From: a virus
Reading direction: 5' to 3' (one strand)
IMG/VR virus record: IMGVR_UViG_3300028025_005046
Coordinates: 1 to 50,420 of that record
Length of the DNA stretch: 50,420 nt
Below, piece after piece: positions 29,022-35,022 of this stretch. The notes under the pieces are model-generated. The model did no database searches. It saw only the letters and a program-made list of their open reading frames with translations, and had not been told where the DNA came from. Within the stretch, counting starts at the first letter, position 1. Every line of letters starts with the position of its first letter. A program made the position numbers and the translations under genes.

Positions 29022-29174
29022 ATGAAAATTGGCCAGTTAGTTTCAGTCCACGGCGAATTAGGCCGTATCGCGCAACTCTATGTTGAAGGCAACAAGGTTG
29101 CAGTTCGTATGCGCAACACCCGCGACGTATGGGTCGTTCGCGAATCTTCAATTCAGAAGGTGGAGGAGGCATAA
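29022..29174 (+). CDS. 50-aa SH3-like hypothetical protein
   Basis: The ATG at 29022 has AGAGGGGAC upstream. MKIGQLVSVHGELGRIAQLY then GNKVAVRMRNTRDVWVVRES is a regular run of beta strands typical of small SH3/KOW barrels, which often bind nucleic acid. Coupled to the next gene by TAATG. Confidence 0.65.
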   Translation: MKIGQLVSVHGELGRIAQLYVEGNKVAVRMRNTRDVWVVRESSIQKVEEA

Positions 29175-29272
29175 TGCGTTGCGAATTATGCAAAGTAGAA
29201 GGCACCAACCTTTGCGTGCCTTGCGAGAATGTTGGCTGGAAGTTGGCTGGCGTGAGTTTGGAGGAGGCATAA
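29174..29272 (+). CDS. 32-aa zinc-knuckle microprotein
   Basis: MRCELCKVEGTNLCVPCENV holds two CxxC pairs, enough for one zinc site, in only 32 residues. Starts and ends in TAATG couplings between two accepted genes and keeps the GGAGGAGG ribosome site for the next gene, so it is likely real. Confidence 0.6.
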   Translation: MRCELCKVEGTNLCVPCENVGWKLAGVSLEEA

Positions 29273-29553
29273 TGGCAATTTACAGCGACAAGTATTTTGT
29301 AAAGGGCAACATTCCAGTTGCGCCCCTAGTGGTCGAGGAAACTGATTATCACGGAAACTTAGTGGATACACGCTCGTATGTTGGCGACCTAGAGGGGACT
29401 TTTATTCTTACCCTCGCTACTGATTCATTCCGCGACTCGCGAACATACAGCAACTTCCGCGACGCTATGAAAATGTCTAATGGCTACTGGGCGCGACAAG
29501 CAATTTGGCACCAAACACCCGCGGGGCGCAAGCGCGTAATTTGCTGGGCGTAG
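29272..29553 (+). CDS. 93-aa hypothetical protein
   Basis: GGAGGAGG precedes the ATG. Beta-rich first half (FVKGNIPVAPLVVEETDYHG) and an aromatic/basic second half (YWARQAIWHQTPAGRKRVIC). No family recognised. Last of a three-gene unit. Confidence 0.65.
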   Translation: MAIYSDKYFVKGNIPVAPLVVEETDYHGNLVDTRSYVGDLEGTFILTLATDSFRDSRTYSNFRDAMKMSNGYWARQAIWHQTPAGRKRVICWA

Positions 29554-29564
29554 AAAGTAAAAAG

Positions 29565-29598
29565 TTATCCTGCCGAAAGGTAGGGTAATTTTTTTTGT
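29565..29598 (+). terminator. Terminator of array unit 11
   Basis: TTATCCTGCC-GAAA-GGTAGGGTAA followed by eight or more T. Confidence 0.8.
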
Positions 29599-29606
29599 CC
29601 AGCGTG

Positions 29607-29669
29607 GTATTCATTTTTTATCTTACTTTCAAGAACCACACGGCGGCCGGGGAAAATAAATGTTAAAAT
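29607..29669 (+). promoter_or_regulatory. Array promoter module 12
   Basis: 16-mer 29607-29622, ACACGGCGG, -10 TAAAAT (29664-29669) with an extended TG, gap 41 nt. AAATAAAT/ATTTATTT (29654-29675) overlaps the -10. Confidence 0.65.
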
Positions 29670-29699
29670 TTATTTGTAATCGAAAGAGGGGAGGACCAA

Positions 29700-29900
29700 A
29701 TGGTCCTAGTTAAAAAGTTCATTGTTGGACGAAAGTTCGACTTGTTGAAGAATCACGGAATGTTGGATGCACACGTCCTTTACGTAGTCAACATCGGAGG
29801 ACGCGAGAAGAATTCCAAAATGTTTGCTTGGTCAGACGATGGTGAAGGATTCTTCTTCTACCCATCCATGGCAGCGTTCCGGGAAGCCGGCCACCTGTAA
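29700..29900 (+). CDS. 66-aa hypothetical protein
   Basis: AGAGGGGAGG precedes the ATG. The fold pattern is strand (VLVKKFIVGRKFDLL), strand (AHVLYVVNIG), strand (FAWSDDGEGFFFYPS), helix. Sole gene of its unit; no family recognised. Confidence 0.65.
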   Translation: MVLVKKFIVGRKFDLLKNHGMLDAHVLYVVNIGGREKNSKMFAWSDDGEGFFFYPSMAAFREAGHL

Positions 29901-29914
29901 AAGTTCACACGAAG

Positions 29915-29948
29915 AATTCCCGGGAGAAAGTTCCTGGGAATTTTTTTT
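29915..29948 (+). terminator. Terminator of array unit 12
   Basis: AATTCCCGGGA pairs with TTCCTGGGAATT, followed by a T run. Confidence 0.8.
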
Positions 29949-29966
29949 GCCAGGCGCCTTTTTCTA

Positions 29967-30060
29967 GTATTCATTTTTTATCTGTCTTAGGAAAAAATCC
30001 CGGGCGTGTCGTGGCATAATTTGTGTCGCCCTGGAATTTCGGCTACAGTTAGAACTGTAG
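29967..30060 (+). promoter_or_regulatory. Array promoter module 13 (atypical spacing)
   Basis: 16-mer 29967-29982. The -10 is unclear: CATAAT (30015) or TAGAAC (30050). CTACAG (30043), CTGTAG (30055) and again CTACAG (30083) give three arms of which the middle can pair with either side; the third abuts the ribosome site. Confidence 0.5.
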
Positions 30061-30103
30061 TCAGGAAGCAGATAGCGGAGGGCTACAGAGGGGAAAAGAG
30101 CCC

Positions 30104-30379
30104 ATGGCTATTTTCAAAGATGGTTCAACTATCGAGAATGGAACTTTTGGTGGCGAGACTGCGATGGACGTGTTCCGATTGATTCACGCTAAGTCATTCT
30201 TGAAACTAGAAATTGACACGGAACTTCGTATGAAGATGAGCCGTGCGGGGACAGCGCTACAACTGGCTGAAAACATTTCAGGCCTAACCTTCGGACGCGG
30301 TATCAAGGGACGCGAGAAGGCGCTGGAGTGGGTCGAGAACGAACTCGCCAGGATAGAGGTCGAGGAACGCCTGGACTAA
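30104..30379 (+). CDS. 91-aa hypothetical protein
   Basis: AGAGGGGAAAAG precedes the ATG. N-terminal beta turn (FKDGSTIENGTFGGETAM) and a long helical remainder ending acidic. No family recognised. Directly followed by a terminator and then the DnaA-box cluster. Confidence 0.62.
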   Translation: MAIFKDGSTIENGTFGGETAMDVFRLIHAKSFLKLEIDTELRMKMSRAGTALQLAENISGLTFGRGIKGREKALEWVENELARIEVEERLD

Positions 30380-30390
30380 GTTTCACCAGG

Positions 30391-30418
30391 AAACCCCCGG
30401 GAACTCCCCGGGGGTTTT
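30391..30418 (+). terminator. Terminator of array unit 13
   Basis: AACCCCCGGG/CCCGGGGGTT with a short loop and TTTT. Confidence 0.85.
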
Positions 30419-30426
30419 CCACACCC

Positions 30427-30479
30427 TGTGGACAACCCTGTGGATAAAGTTATTCACATGTGGATAAGTCTGTGGATAA
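30427..30479. promoter_or_regulatory. Cluster of five DnaA boxes (possible origin or titration site)
   Basis: TGTGGACAA (30427), TGTGGATAA (30439), TTATTCACA (30450, opposite strand), TGTGGATAA (30459) and TGTGGATAA (30471). Three are perfect complements of TTATCCACA, and TTGTCCACA is the preferred actinobacterial form. Starts are 12, 11, 9 and 12 nt apart. No coding sequence overlaps. It could be a phage origin using host DnaA or a sink that titrates it. Confidence 0.8.
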
Positions 30480-30493
30480 CTTTTGGGGGTCCA

Positions 30494-30543
30494 GTATTCA
30501 TTTTTTGTCAAGGGTTTGATTAATTTTGGCGAACTGGTAAACT
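30494..30543 (+). promoter_or_regulatory. Array promoter module 14 (variant 16-mer)
   Basis: The only altered 16-mer, ending TTTTTTGTC (30494-30509); -35 TTGATT (30516), -10 TAAACT (30538-30543); gap only 28 nt. GTCGAAA-ACG-TTTCGAC (30551-30567) starts at the expected +1. Adjacent to the DnaA boxes. Confidence 0.65.
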
Positions 30544-30583
30544 CTAAGTAGTCGAAAACGTTTCGACAAGAAGGGGGCCTCAA

Positions 30584-30928
30584 ATGGCTTACGCATTATC
30601 CGTAGCACCAGACTATGAGTTCGAAGAGATGGGCACAGACCTAGCAGAGATGCAGGGCGTCGTCGGTGGGTTGATTGAACCAATTGACCTAACACCATCG
30701 CTAACTATGTGGGTCAATGAAGAATTTATTTTCATGCCTCAACTGGAACTCAACCCACTAGCCTCAGCGTTCTTTCAACTCATGGCTGGCGGTAATTACG
30801 CCATACACGGCAATGTCGTCTTTACAGGTGGCGCTGATGAAAATGGAAACCTCAAGGACTTGAGTAGTGAAGACGCTAGCCAAATAAAACTGGCTGCCTC
30901 CGAGGCATACGCCAAATTCAAAGCGTAA
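30584..30928 (+). CDS. DUF3846-like protein
   Basis: 114 aa with AAGGGGGCC before the ATG. GLIEPIDLTPSLTMWVNEEF then LNPLASAFF and HGNVVFTGGADENGN match the DUF3846 layout as I recall it (VNEEG strand, N-x-x-A helix, G-x-VVxTG strand). Function of the family is unknown; it is frequent in phages and plasmids. Confidence 0.72.
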   Translation: MAYALSVAPDYEFEEMGTDLAEMQGVVGGLIEPIDLTPSLTMWVNEEFIFMPQLELNPLASAFFQLMAGGNYAIHGNVVFTGGADENGNLKDLSSEDASQIKLAASEAYAKFKA

Positions 30929-30939
30929 ACAAAAAACAA

Positions 30940-30965
30940 AGGTTGGGCTTCGGCCCAATTTTTGT
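30940..30965 (+). terminator. Terminator of array unit 14
   Basis: TTGGGC-TTCG-GCCCAA (30943-30958) then TTTTT. Confidence 0.85.
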
Positions 30966-30977
30966 TTGCGGAGTCGA

Positions 30978-31050
30978 GTATTCATTTTTTATCTTGGTAT
31001 CCGAAACGACACGGCTTGGATTAGGTTTTGACACTAGGTAAGACTATGCT
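30978..31050 (+). promoter_or_regulatory. Array promoter module 15
   Basis: 16-mer 30978-30993, ACACGGC, -10 either TATGCT (31045-31050, gap 51) or TAAGAC (31039, with -35 TTGGAT at 31016). GCTTG-TATTAG-CAAGC (31048-31063) mirrors module 11. Confidence 0.65.
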
Positions 31051-31115
31051 TGTATTAGCAAGCAAAGATGACTTGTTGAACCAAAGCAGTATCTAACAGA
31101 AGGGGGATTAGTCGA

Positions 31116-31439
31116 ATGGCTAATTCAGTAGTTATCGCAAAGACAAACAAGGCTGTAGAAGGCGTTGAGTTGTCATCAAAGGCAGTAAAGGCTCTAGCAA
31201 CATTCAACAAGGCTAAAGAGGCAGAGGCTAAGGCTAAGGCTCTAAAGTCAAAGGCAGAGGCTATTCTGCGTGAGGCTCTAGGTGAGGCTAAGGCTGGAAT
31301 TGTTGAAGGCGTAGTTGCCGTTCGTGTTGTATCAAGCCACAACACCTCATTCGATAGGGAACTAATGAAAGAGGCGTTTAGAGAGGCATACGACGCAACC
31401 CTGCGAACCACCGAATACGATTACCTAAGAACTCTCTAA
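31116..31439 (+). CDS. 107-aa Ala/Lys-rich coiled-coil protein
   Basis: AGAAGGGGG precedes the ATG with a rather long gap. Residues 25-60 are a heptad-like coiled coil (KAKEAEAKAKALKSKAEAIL), followed by a small beta unit and a tyrosine-rich C-terminus. The layout recalls helper proteins encoded beside phage exonucleases, but no nuclease is adjacent, so this is only a guess. Confidence 0.6.
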   Translation: MANSVVIAKTNKAVEGVELSSKAVKALATFNKAKEAEAKAKALKSKAEAILREALGEAKAGIVEGVVAVRVVSSHNTSFDRELMKEAFREAYDATLRTTEYDYLRTL

Positions 31440-31452
31440 GGGATAGGCAAAG

Positions 31453-31475
31453 CCCCGCTTCGGCGGGGTTTTGTT
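31453..31475 (+). terminator. Terminator of array unit 15
   Basis: CCCCGC-TTCG-GCGGGG followed by TTTTGTTTT. Confidence 0.87.
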
Positions 31476-31488
31476 TTGCCCTAACCCA

Positions 31489-31551
31489 GTATTCATTTTT
31501 TATCAGATGTCAAAACAAATACCAAAAAATGTCAGTAGCGAATGCGAGAAT
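31489..31551 (+). promoter_or_regulatory. Array promoter module 16
   Basis: 16-mer 31489-31504; AATGTCAGT aligned as in modules 3, 9 and 17; -10 GAGAAT (31546-31551), gap 41 nt, then six bases to the ATG. No clear ACACGRC box. Confidence 0.6.
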
Positions 31552-31557
31552 GGAATT

Positions 31558-31806
31558 ATGAATAATTCAAATACAACACGGGTAGTTGCTAACAATGACA
31601 ACTACCTAGAACTACTGAGCATCATGAGCCCGTTCGTGGTTCTTGCACACGCGTGCAACATCGCTAGTCGCCTTCGCGACATTCGCTATTACGTGGATGG
31701 CGACGATTTATACTGGATGGAAAAGCCCCACAAGTTTCCTGAATTCTGGGTTGCCGCTATCAACGGAACTTTAGAAGAAAACGATTTCGAAGAAGAAGAA
31801 GAGTAG
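31558..31806 (+). CDS. 82-aa hypothetical protein, leaderless
   Basis: Start at 31558 chosen from the -10 spacing; 31507 is an in-frame alternative. The core is helical (YLELLSIMSPFVVLAHACNI) and the tail strongly acidic (EENDFEEEEE). No family recognised. First of two genes. Confidence 0.55.
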   Translation: MNNSNTTRVVANNDNYLELLSIMSPFVVLAHACNIASRLRDIRYYVDGDDLYWMEKPHKFPEFWVAAINGTLEENDFEEEEE

Positions 31807-31815
31807 GGGGCGCGC

Positions 31816-31974
31816 ATGTCTGAACTAGTTAGCCCGCGGCTACTTGTCTCGCGCTTGTCTGCGGAACTTTTTATTGACGCGTATCTTCTGATGGAAGATG
31901 AAGAACTTGTGGCGATGGTTCAAAGGGGCGCGTCATACGAAGAACTAAAAGACTACGCGGATAACGCCTACTAG
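31816..31974 (+). CDS. 52-aa hypothetical protein
   Basis: Weak GGGGGCG upstream of the ATG. Two helices (PRLLVSRLSAELFIDAYLLM and YEELKDYADNAY). Ends just before a strong terminator. No family recognised. Confidence 0.55.
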   Translation: MSELVSPRLLVSRLSAELFIDAYLLMEDEELVAMVQRGASYEELKDYADNAY

Positions 31975-31979
31975 ATTGA

Positions 31980-32003
31980 AACCCCTGCCTTCGGGCGGGG
32001 GTT
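31980..32003 (+). terminator. Terminator of array unit 16
   Basis: AACCCCTGCC-TTCG-GGCGGGGGTT followed by TACT. Confidence 0.82.
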
Positions 32004-32020
32004 TACTAGCTATCAGGGGC

Positions 32021-32093
32021 GTATTCATTTTTTATCAGAGATTCGAAAACACACGGCGAAATCTTGCGTAATGTCAGAGGGCGGGACTAGACT
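32021..32093 (+). promoter_or_regulatory. Array promoter module 17
   Basis: 16-mer 32021-32036, ACACGGCG, -35 TTGCGT (32064), AATGTCAG, -10 TAGACT (32088-32093); gap 51 nt. CTAGCC/GGCTAG overlaps the -10, and GCTAGCC-AAAGG-GGCTGGC (32102-32120) forms an alternative hairpin at +1. Confidence 0.72.
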
Positions 32094-32136
32094 AGCCGTA
32101 GGCTAGCCAAAGGGGCTGGCAGATAGGGGCAACAAA

Positions 32137-32259
32137 ATGGCAGGCAACAAAGTCTGGCTTCACTGCTACAACTGCGGTGAGCAATTTTTGACCGTTGTGG
32201 GTTATTCTTATTCATCAAAGCAACTCTGCGAGGGTTGCCGTAAAGGGGCTACAAAATGA
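32137..32259 (+). CDS. 40-aa zinc-ribbon microprotein
   Basis: AGGGGCAAC precedes the ATG. HCYNCGEQF and LCEGCRKG are the two CxxC knuckles of a minimal zinc ribbon. The ATGA overlap couples it to the next gene. Confidence 0.65.
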   Translation: MAGNKVWLHCYNCGEQFLTVVGYSYSSKQLCEGCRKGATK

Positions 32260-32573
32260 ATCGCTACGAACTACGCAAGTTCAACGCTAAAAAAGCACGA
32301 GGGCTTATTGGGAGCAAGAGCGCCCTATCTACGGCGCTAGGGCTAAACAAAGGAACGCTTGACGCTTATGCGTTCCGCCACCCAGAATCGTTTCCTAAGC
32401 CTGCCTATGTTGTTGAAACCTCAACGGGCGGGGTTCGTATGCTTTACAACAAGAGCGAGGTTGTTGCGTTCCTAGAGGCACACAAGGGCGTGCGTAGAAC
32501 TAAGCGTGCCGTTCCTAAAAATGCTGGCGTATCTAAATACACCGATTTCCTACAAAGATTAGAGGCGAAATAA
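32256..32573 (+). CDS. Excisionase/AlpA-like DNA-binding protein
   Basis: 105 aa. A helix-turn-helix-like start (LIGSKSALSTALGLNKGTLD), the ESFPKPAYV wing, MLYNKSEVVAFL helix and a basic tail fit small winged-helix proteins of the AlpA/Xis class. Candidate regulator of recombination or transcription. Coupled at both ends. Confidence 0.65.
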   Translation: MNRYELRKFNAKKARGLIGSKSALSTALGLNKGTLDAYAFRHPESFPKPAYVVETSTGGVRMLYNKSEVVAFLEAHKGVRRTKRAVPKNAGVSKYTDFLQRLEAK

Positions 32574-32692
32574 TGCGGGGCTGGTTTTTAGTTCAACACA
32601 AGTTTTGGGCGTGGGTTTCGGACACGGCGTATCGCCTATTCAACCACGCAAGTTATGAGGCTTACACCGCCCGCAAGCGAGCAACCAAGTGA
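32573..32692 (+). CDS. 39-aa basic aromatic microprotein
   Basis: Starts in TAATG and its TGA overlaps the next GTG. Rich in Trp, Phe, Arg (MRGWFLVQHKFWAWVSDTAY). Could associate with membrane or nucleic acid; no family recognised. Confidence 0.55.
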   Translation: MRGWFLVQHKFWAWVSDTAYRLFNHASYEAYTARKRATK

Positions 32693-32856
32693 GGGCTTAC
32701 AAAGAGTTCGCCATAGTTGCGTGGGGACTGTGTGCGGGGCTGGGTTTCGTGTGGCTGTTTAGTTTTGCCATTGGCAATTCGCCCGTGGCTGGCTGGGTGT
32801 CTTTCGTTCTTGCGTGCGGGGCTGGTTGGTTGGGCTGGAAACTAGACCGCTCGTAA
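32689..32856 (+). CDS. 55-aa two-span membrane protein, GTG start
   Basis: The GTGA overlap couples it to the preceding gene. Two hydrophobic spans (FAIVAWGLCAGLGFVWLFSF and VSFVLACGAGWLGWKL) with a short loop. Last of four genes in unit 17. No clear terminator before the next 16-mer. Confidence 0.6.
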   Translation: MRAYKEFAIVAWGLCAGLGFVWLFSFAIGNSPVAGWVSFVLACGAGWLGWKLDRS

Positions 32857-32870
32857 AAAAATCCCTCGGG

Positions 32871-33102
32871 GTATTCATTTTTTATCTGAGTGTTTACGAA
32901 CACCGGTGATAACACGGCGTTGATTGTTAGACTGTTCCTACAGTCGTCCAAGGCTTCTTCGGAATTGTCCGGTCGCACCTGTTCGTTCCTTCGTAATTTC
33001 ATAGGCTCAAATTTTCCCCCTCTAGGGTTTTCCCTAGGGGGCATTCGTATTTTCTTTTAGGGGAGGCTGGCAACCATAACTGCCGGAATAGGGGTGATTT
33101 TT
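32871..33102 (+). promoter_or_regulatory. Array promoter module 18 with a long structured leader
   Basis: 16-mer 32871-32886, ACACGGCG, -10 TAGACT (32928-32933); gap 41 nt. GACTGT-TCCT-ACAGTC (32930-32945) overlaps the -10. The leader is about 160 nt, against roughly 25-80 in most other units, and contains CCCC-CTAGGG/CCCTAG-GGGG (33016-33041), which may act as an attenuator. Confidence 0.6.
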
Positions 33103-33357
33103 ATGATTCATTATCCAACTGATTACTGGTGCGGCAGCGTGCTAGTGTCCGTGGACAACCAGAAAGCCACCAAGGTTTCTGTTTGGGTCGACGGTGAGGC
33201 AACACCACGCAAGAAGTTTGCGGGGGATGACGCTTACAATGACGCTATGGACTTCGCTATGGAGTTGTCCGAGAGCGTCGGCGATGAGTTTGAAATGCCT
33301 ACTGCTGAGTCTGTAGCAATCTCTCTAGGAGGGGCTACATTCGACACAGAGTATTAG
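33103..33357 (+). CDS. 84-aa hypothetical protein
   Basis: The ATG at 33103 has AGGGG eight bases upstream. Beta strands (GSVLVSVDNQKATKVSVWVD) then an acidic helix (YNDAMDFAMELSESVGDEFE). No family recognised. Confidence 0.65.
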   Translation: MIHYPTDYWCGSVLVSVDNQKATKVSVWVDGEATPRKKFAGDDAYNDAMDFAMELSESVGDEFEMPTAESVAISLGGATFDTEY

Positions 33358-33410
33358 CCACTTTGAGCCTATGAAATTCGTTGGAACTATTTTTTTTTAT
33401 TCCTGCGGCA

Positions 33411-33472
33411 GTATTCATTTTTTATCCGAGGTCGCCCGAGCACACGGCGCGAGCTGCGCGCTTCGATAGACT
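33411..33472 (+). promoter_or_regulatory. Array promoter module 19
   Basis: 16-mer 33411-33426, ACACGGCG, -10 TAGACT (33467-33472); gap 40 nt. GGGGC-TAT-GCCCC (33474-33486) and CCCCGA-GAT-TCGGGG (33483-33497) share an arm. Confidence 0.68.
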
Positions 33473-33518
33473 TGGGGCTATGCCCCGAGATTCGGGGTCG
33501 CTTTTGAAGGGGGTCATC

Positions 33519-34277
33519 ATGACTACTGCAACATCCGTATCACCTGCAACACTCAACGCGACCGCGCACAAGTTGGCCGCGATGTTCACTGAAAACACGG
33601 GGCGCTCGATGCTCGACTCGGGTGGCGCTTATGGGCGCGCTTGGGAGCGCAACCAAGGGCTAACCGTTGGCGACTTCTTAGCCCGTCCCGAGGTCACCGT
33701 TGAGCCTGACGGTGAACTTACCGTTGACATGTTCAACTTCTTGAATGAGCGCCTAACGTACGAACCTCGACTCGATGGGGCTTGGGCGGCTTTTGACGCT
33801 GAGCACCCCGAATTGTCATGGAGCGAGTCGCTGAATGAGTGGCTTGATTCAATCGGAGTCCCGTCCGAAGGTGATGGCGACTTCTACTCGGACGCTCGAT
33901 GGGACTTCAACACTTACAACTTCGATGGATGTCTGTTGAATGGGACGTTCCAAGGTGTGAAGTTCGGACTCGATGGCGCTGAGTATCTCGCGCTACAGAT
34001 TCACGGCGGGTGTGATGTTCGCGGCGGGTATACCAAGCCCGTAATCTTCACGGGTGACATGGAGATGGCAATCATGGATGTAAGTTCTGCATTCATGAAG
34101 TGCCCCGAGTCCGAGTGTGAATTCTATGCTTCATACTCACACGGCCAGATTGACGCCTACCTGCCAGACTCGGACGCTAGGCCAGACATGCTGATTGAAG
34201 TCTCAGTGCCTACCGTGATGCCCGAAGAGTGGCACTTCGGGAATGGGTGCCCACTGCACAAGGTGCCGCTGATTTAG
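33519..34277 (+). CDS. Conserved actinophage-type hypothetical protein (252 aa)
   Basis: The ATG at 33519 follows GAAGGGGG. TGRSMLDSGGAYGRAWERNQ is a signature I recall from a family common in actinobacteriophages with unknown function. Other landmarks are LQIHGGCDVRGGYTKPVIFT and a Cys pair near residue 195 (KCPESECEF). Longest protein of the array after the DUF1281 and AAA+/VWA genes; soluble. Confidence 0.75.
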   Translation: MTTATSVSPATLNATAHKLAAMFTENTGRSMLDSGGAYGRAWERNQGLTVGDFLARPEVTVEPDGELTVDMFNFLNERLTYEPRLDGAWAAFDAEHPELSWSESLNEWLDSIGVPSEGDGDFYSDARWDFNTYNFDGCLLNGTFQGVKFGLDGAEYLALQIHGGCDVRGGYTKPVIFTGDMEMAIMDVSSAFMKCPESECEFYASYSHGQIDAYLPDSDARPDMLIEVSVPTVMPEEWHFGNGCPLHKVPLI

Positions 34278-34291
34278 TAAGCCCCCTACAA

Positions 34292-34316
34292 AGTTCCCGC
34301 CCTTCGGGGCGGGTTC
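34292..34316 (+). terminator. Terminator-like hairpin of array unit 19
   Basis: CCCGCCC-TTCG-GGGCGGG (34296-34313) with a poor T run. Confidence 0.65.
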
Positions 34317-34331
34317 TGCGTTGCGGTGCGG

Positions 34332-34393
34332 GTATTCATTTTTTATCCGAGGTTGTAGCAAACACGGCAAAAGTTTGGCAGCTCGATTAGACT
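34332..34393 (+). promoter_or_regulatory. Array promoter module 20
   Basis: 16-mer 34332-34347, ACACGGC, -10 TAGACT (34388-34393); gap 40 nt. GACTTG (34390), CAAGTC (34402) and GGCTTG (34413) give three arms with the middle one shared. Confidence 0.68.
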
Positions 34394-34434
34394 TGGAGTA
34401 TCAAGTCAAGGTGGCTTGGTGGATAGGGGTTCAG

Positions 34435-34635
34435 ATGTCAAAGCGCAACAATCGTGCGGGATGGGCTTTAGCGGCTCTAGCGGTATCAGCTTTTATGTTG
34501 GCAGACTTTGTTGGCTACGGCAGCGACAAGGGCTACAACACCGAACTAGCCCTAGGGGCTAGCTCAATCTTTGCGGCGATTAGCATTGGGCTATTCGCTT
34601 GGAACGTAGCAACTTACAAGAATCAAGGGAGGTAA
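34435..34635 (+). CDS. 66-aa two-span membrane protein
   Basis: The ATG at 34435 has AGGGGTTC upstream. Helices at about 9-26 and 38-57 with a basic N-terminus (MSKRNNR). Followed after 4 nt by a zinc-ribbon gene. Unknown function. Confidence 0.65.
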   Translation: MSKRNNRAGWALAALAVSAFMLADFVGYGSDKGYNTELALGASSIFAAISIGLFAWNVATYKNQGR

Positions 34636-34639
34636 TTCT

Positions 34640-34864
34640 ATGGCTAGGTCAGGTCACCTAAGTTGCGCCAAGTGCGGCGTGAATGATGGCACGAACTTTG
34701 TTTGGGTAGGCGGTTCTATGGGGTGCGTGAATTGCGACAAGTTCGCAACCTGCACTCACGAATCTCCGGAGGACTTTGGAGCGAGTCAGGTTAGCGACGG
34801 GGTTTTGGTTCACCCGTGCGCCGATTGTGGAACCGTGATGGCGTGGCAGGTGTCTGCGGCGTAA
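34640..34864 (+). CDS. 74-aa zinc-ribbon protein with three CxxC pairs
   Basis: GGGAGG precedes the ATG. CAKCG, CVNCD and CADCG plus a TCTHE motif could hold two zinc ions. Similar in style to other Cys-rich genes of the array. Strong terminator follows. Confidence 0.68.
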   Translation: MARSGHLSCAKCGVNDGTNFVWVGGSMGCVNCDKFATCTHESPEDFGASQVSDGVLVHPCADCGTVMAWQVSAA

Positions 34865-34874
34865 TTTCAAAATC

Positions 34875-34908
34875 GTTGCCCCGTGATTCGTTGCGGGGCA
34901 ACTTTTTT
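34875..34908 (+). terminator. Terminator of array unit 20
   Basis: GTTGCCCCG (34875-34883) pairs with CGGGGCAAC (34894-34902) then TTTTTT. Confidence 0.87.
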
Positions 34909-34920
34909 ACCTTGGTGCGG

Positions 34921-34982
34921 GTATTCATTTTTTATCTGACTTCTAACTAAACACGGTGAAACTTTGGGTCATCGAGTAAGCT
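34921..34982 (+). promoter_or_regulatory. Array promoter module 21 (last copy)
   Basis: 16-mer 34921-34936, ACACGGTG, -10 TAAGCT (34977-34982); gap 40 nt. GCTAG arms at 34980, 34990 and 35001; GCTAGC-AAGTA-GCTAGC forms a hairpin at +1. Confidence 0.68.
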
Positions 34983-35022
34983 AGTAATAGCTAGCAAGTA
35001 GCTAGCAGATAAGGGGTTCAAA

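Noticed and set aside
32697-33044. A minus-strand 115-codon frame
   Set aside because: It overlaps a better plus-strand membrane gene, a 16-mer and a promoter, and has no ribosome site.
17681-34936. The repeated 16-mer as a CRISPR array
   Set aside because: Copies are roughly 350-4400 nt apart with genes between them; no uniform spacers and no cas genes.
17681-34936. The 16-mer as an integron attC-type recombination site
   Set aside because: It is not palindromic, has no core site pattern, and no integron integrase is present. Exchange by homologous recombination remains possible.
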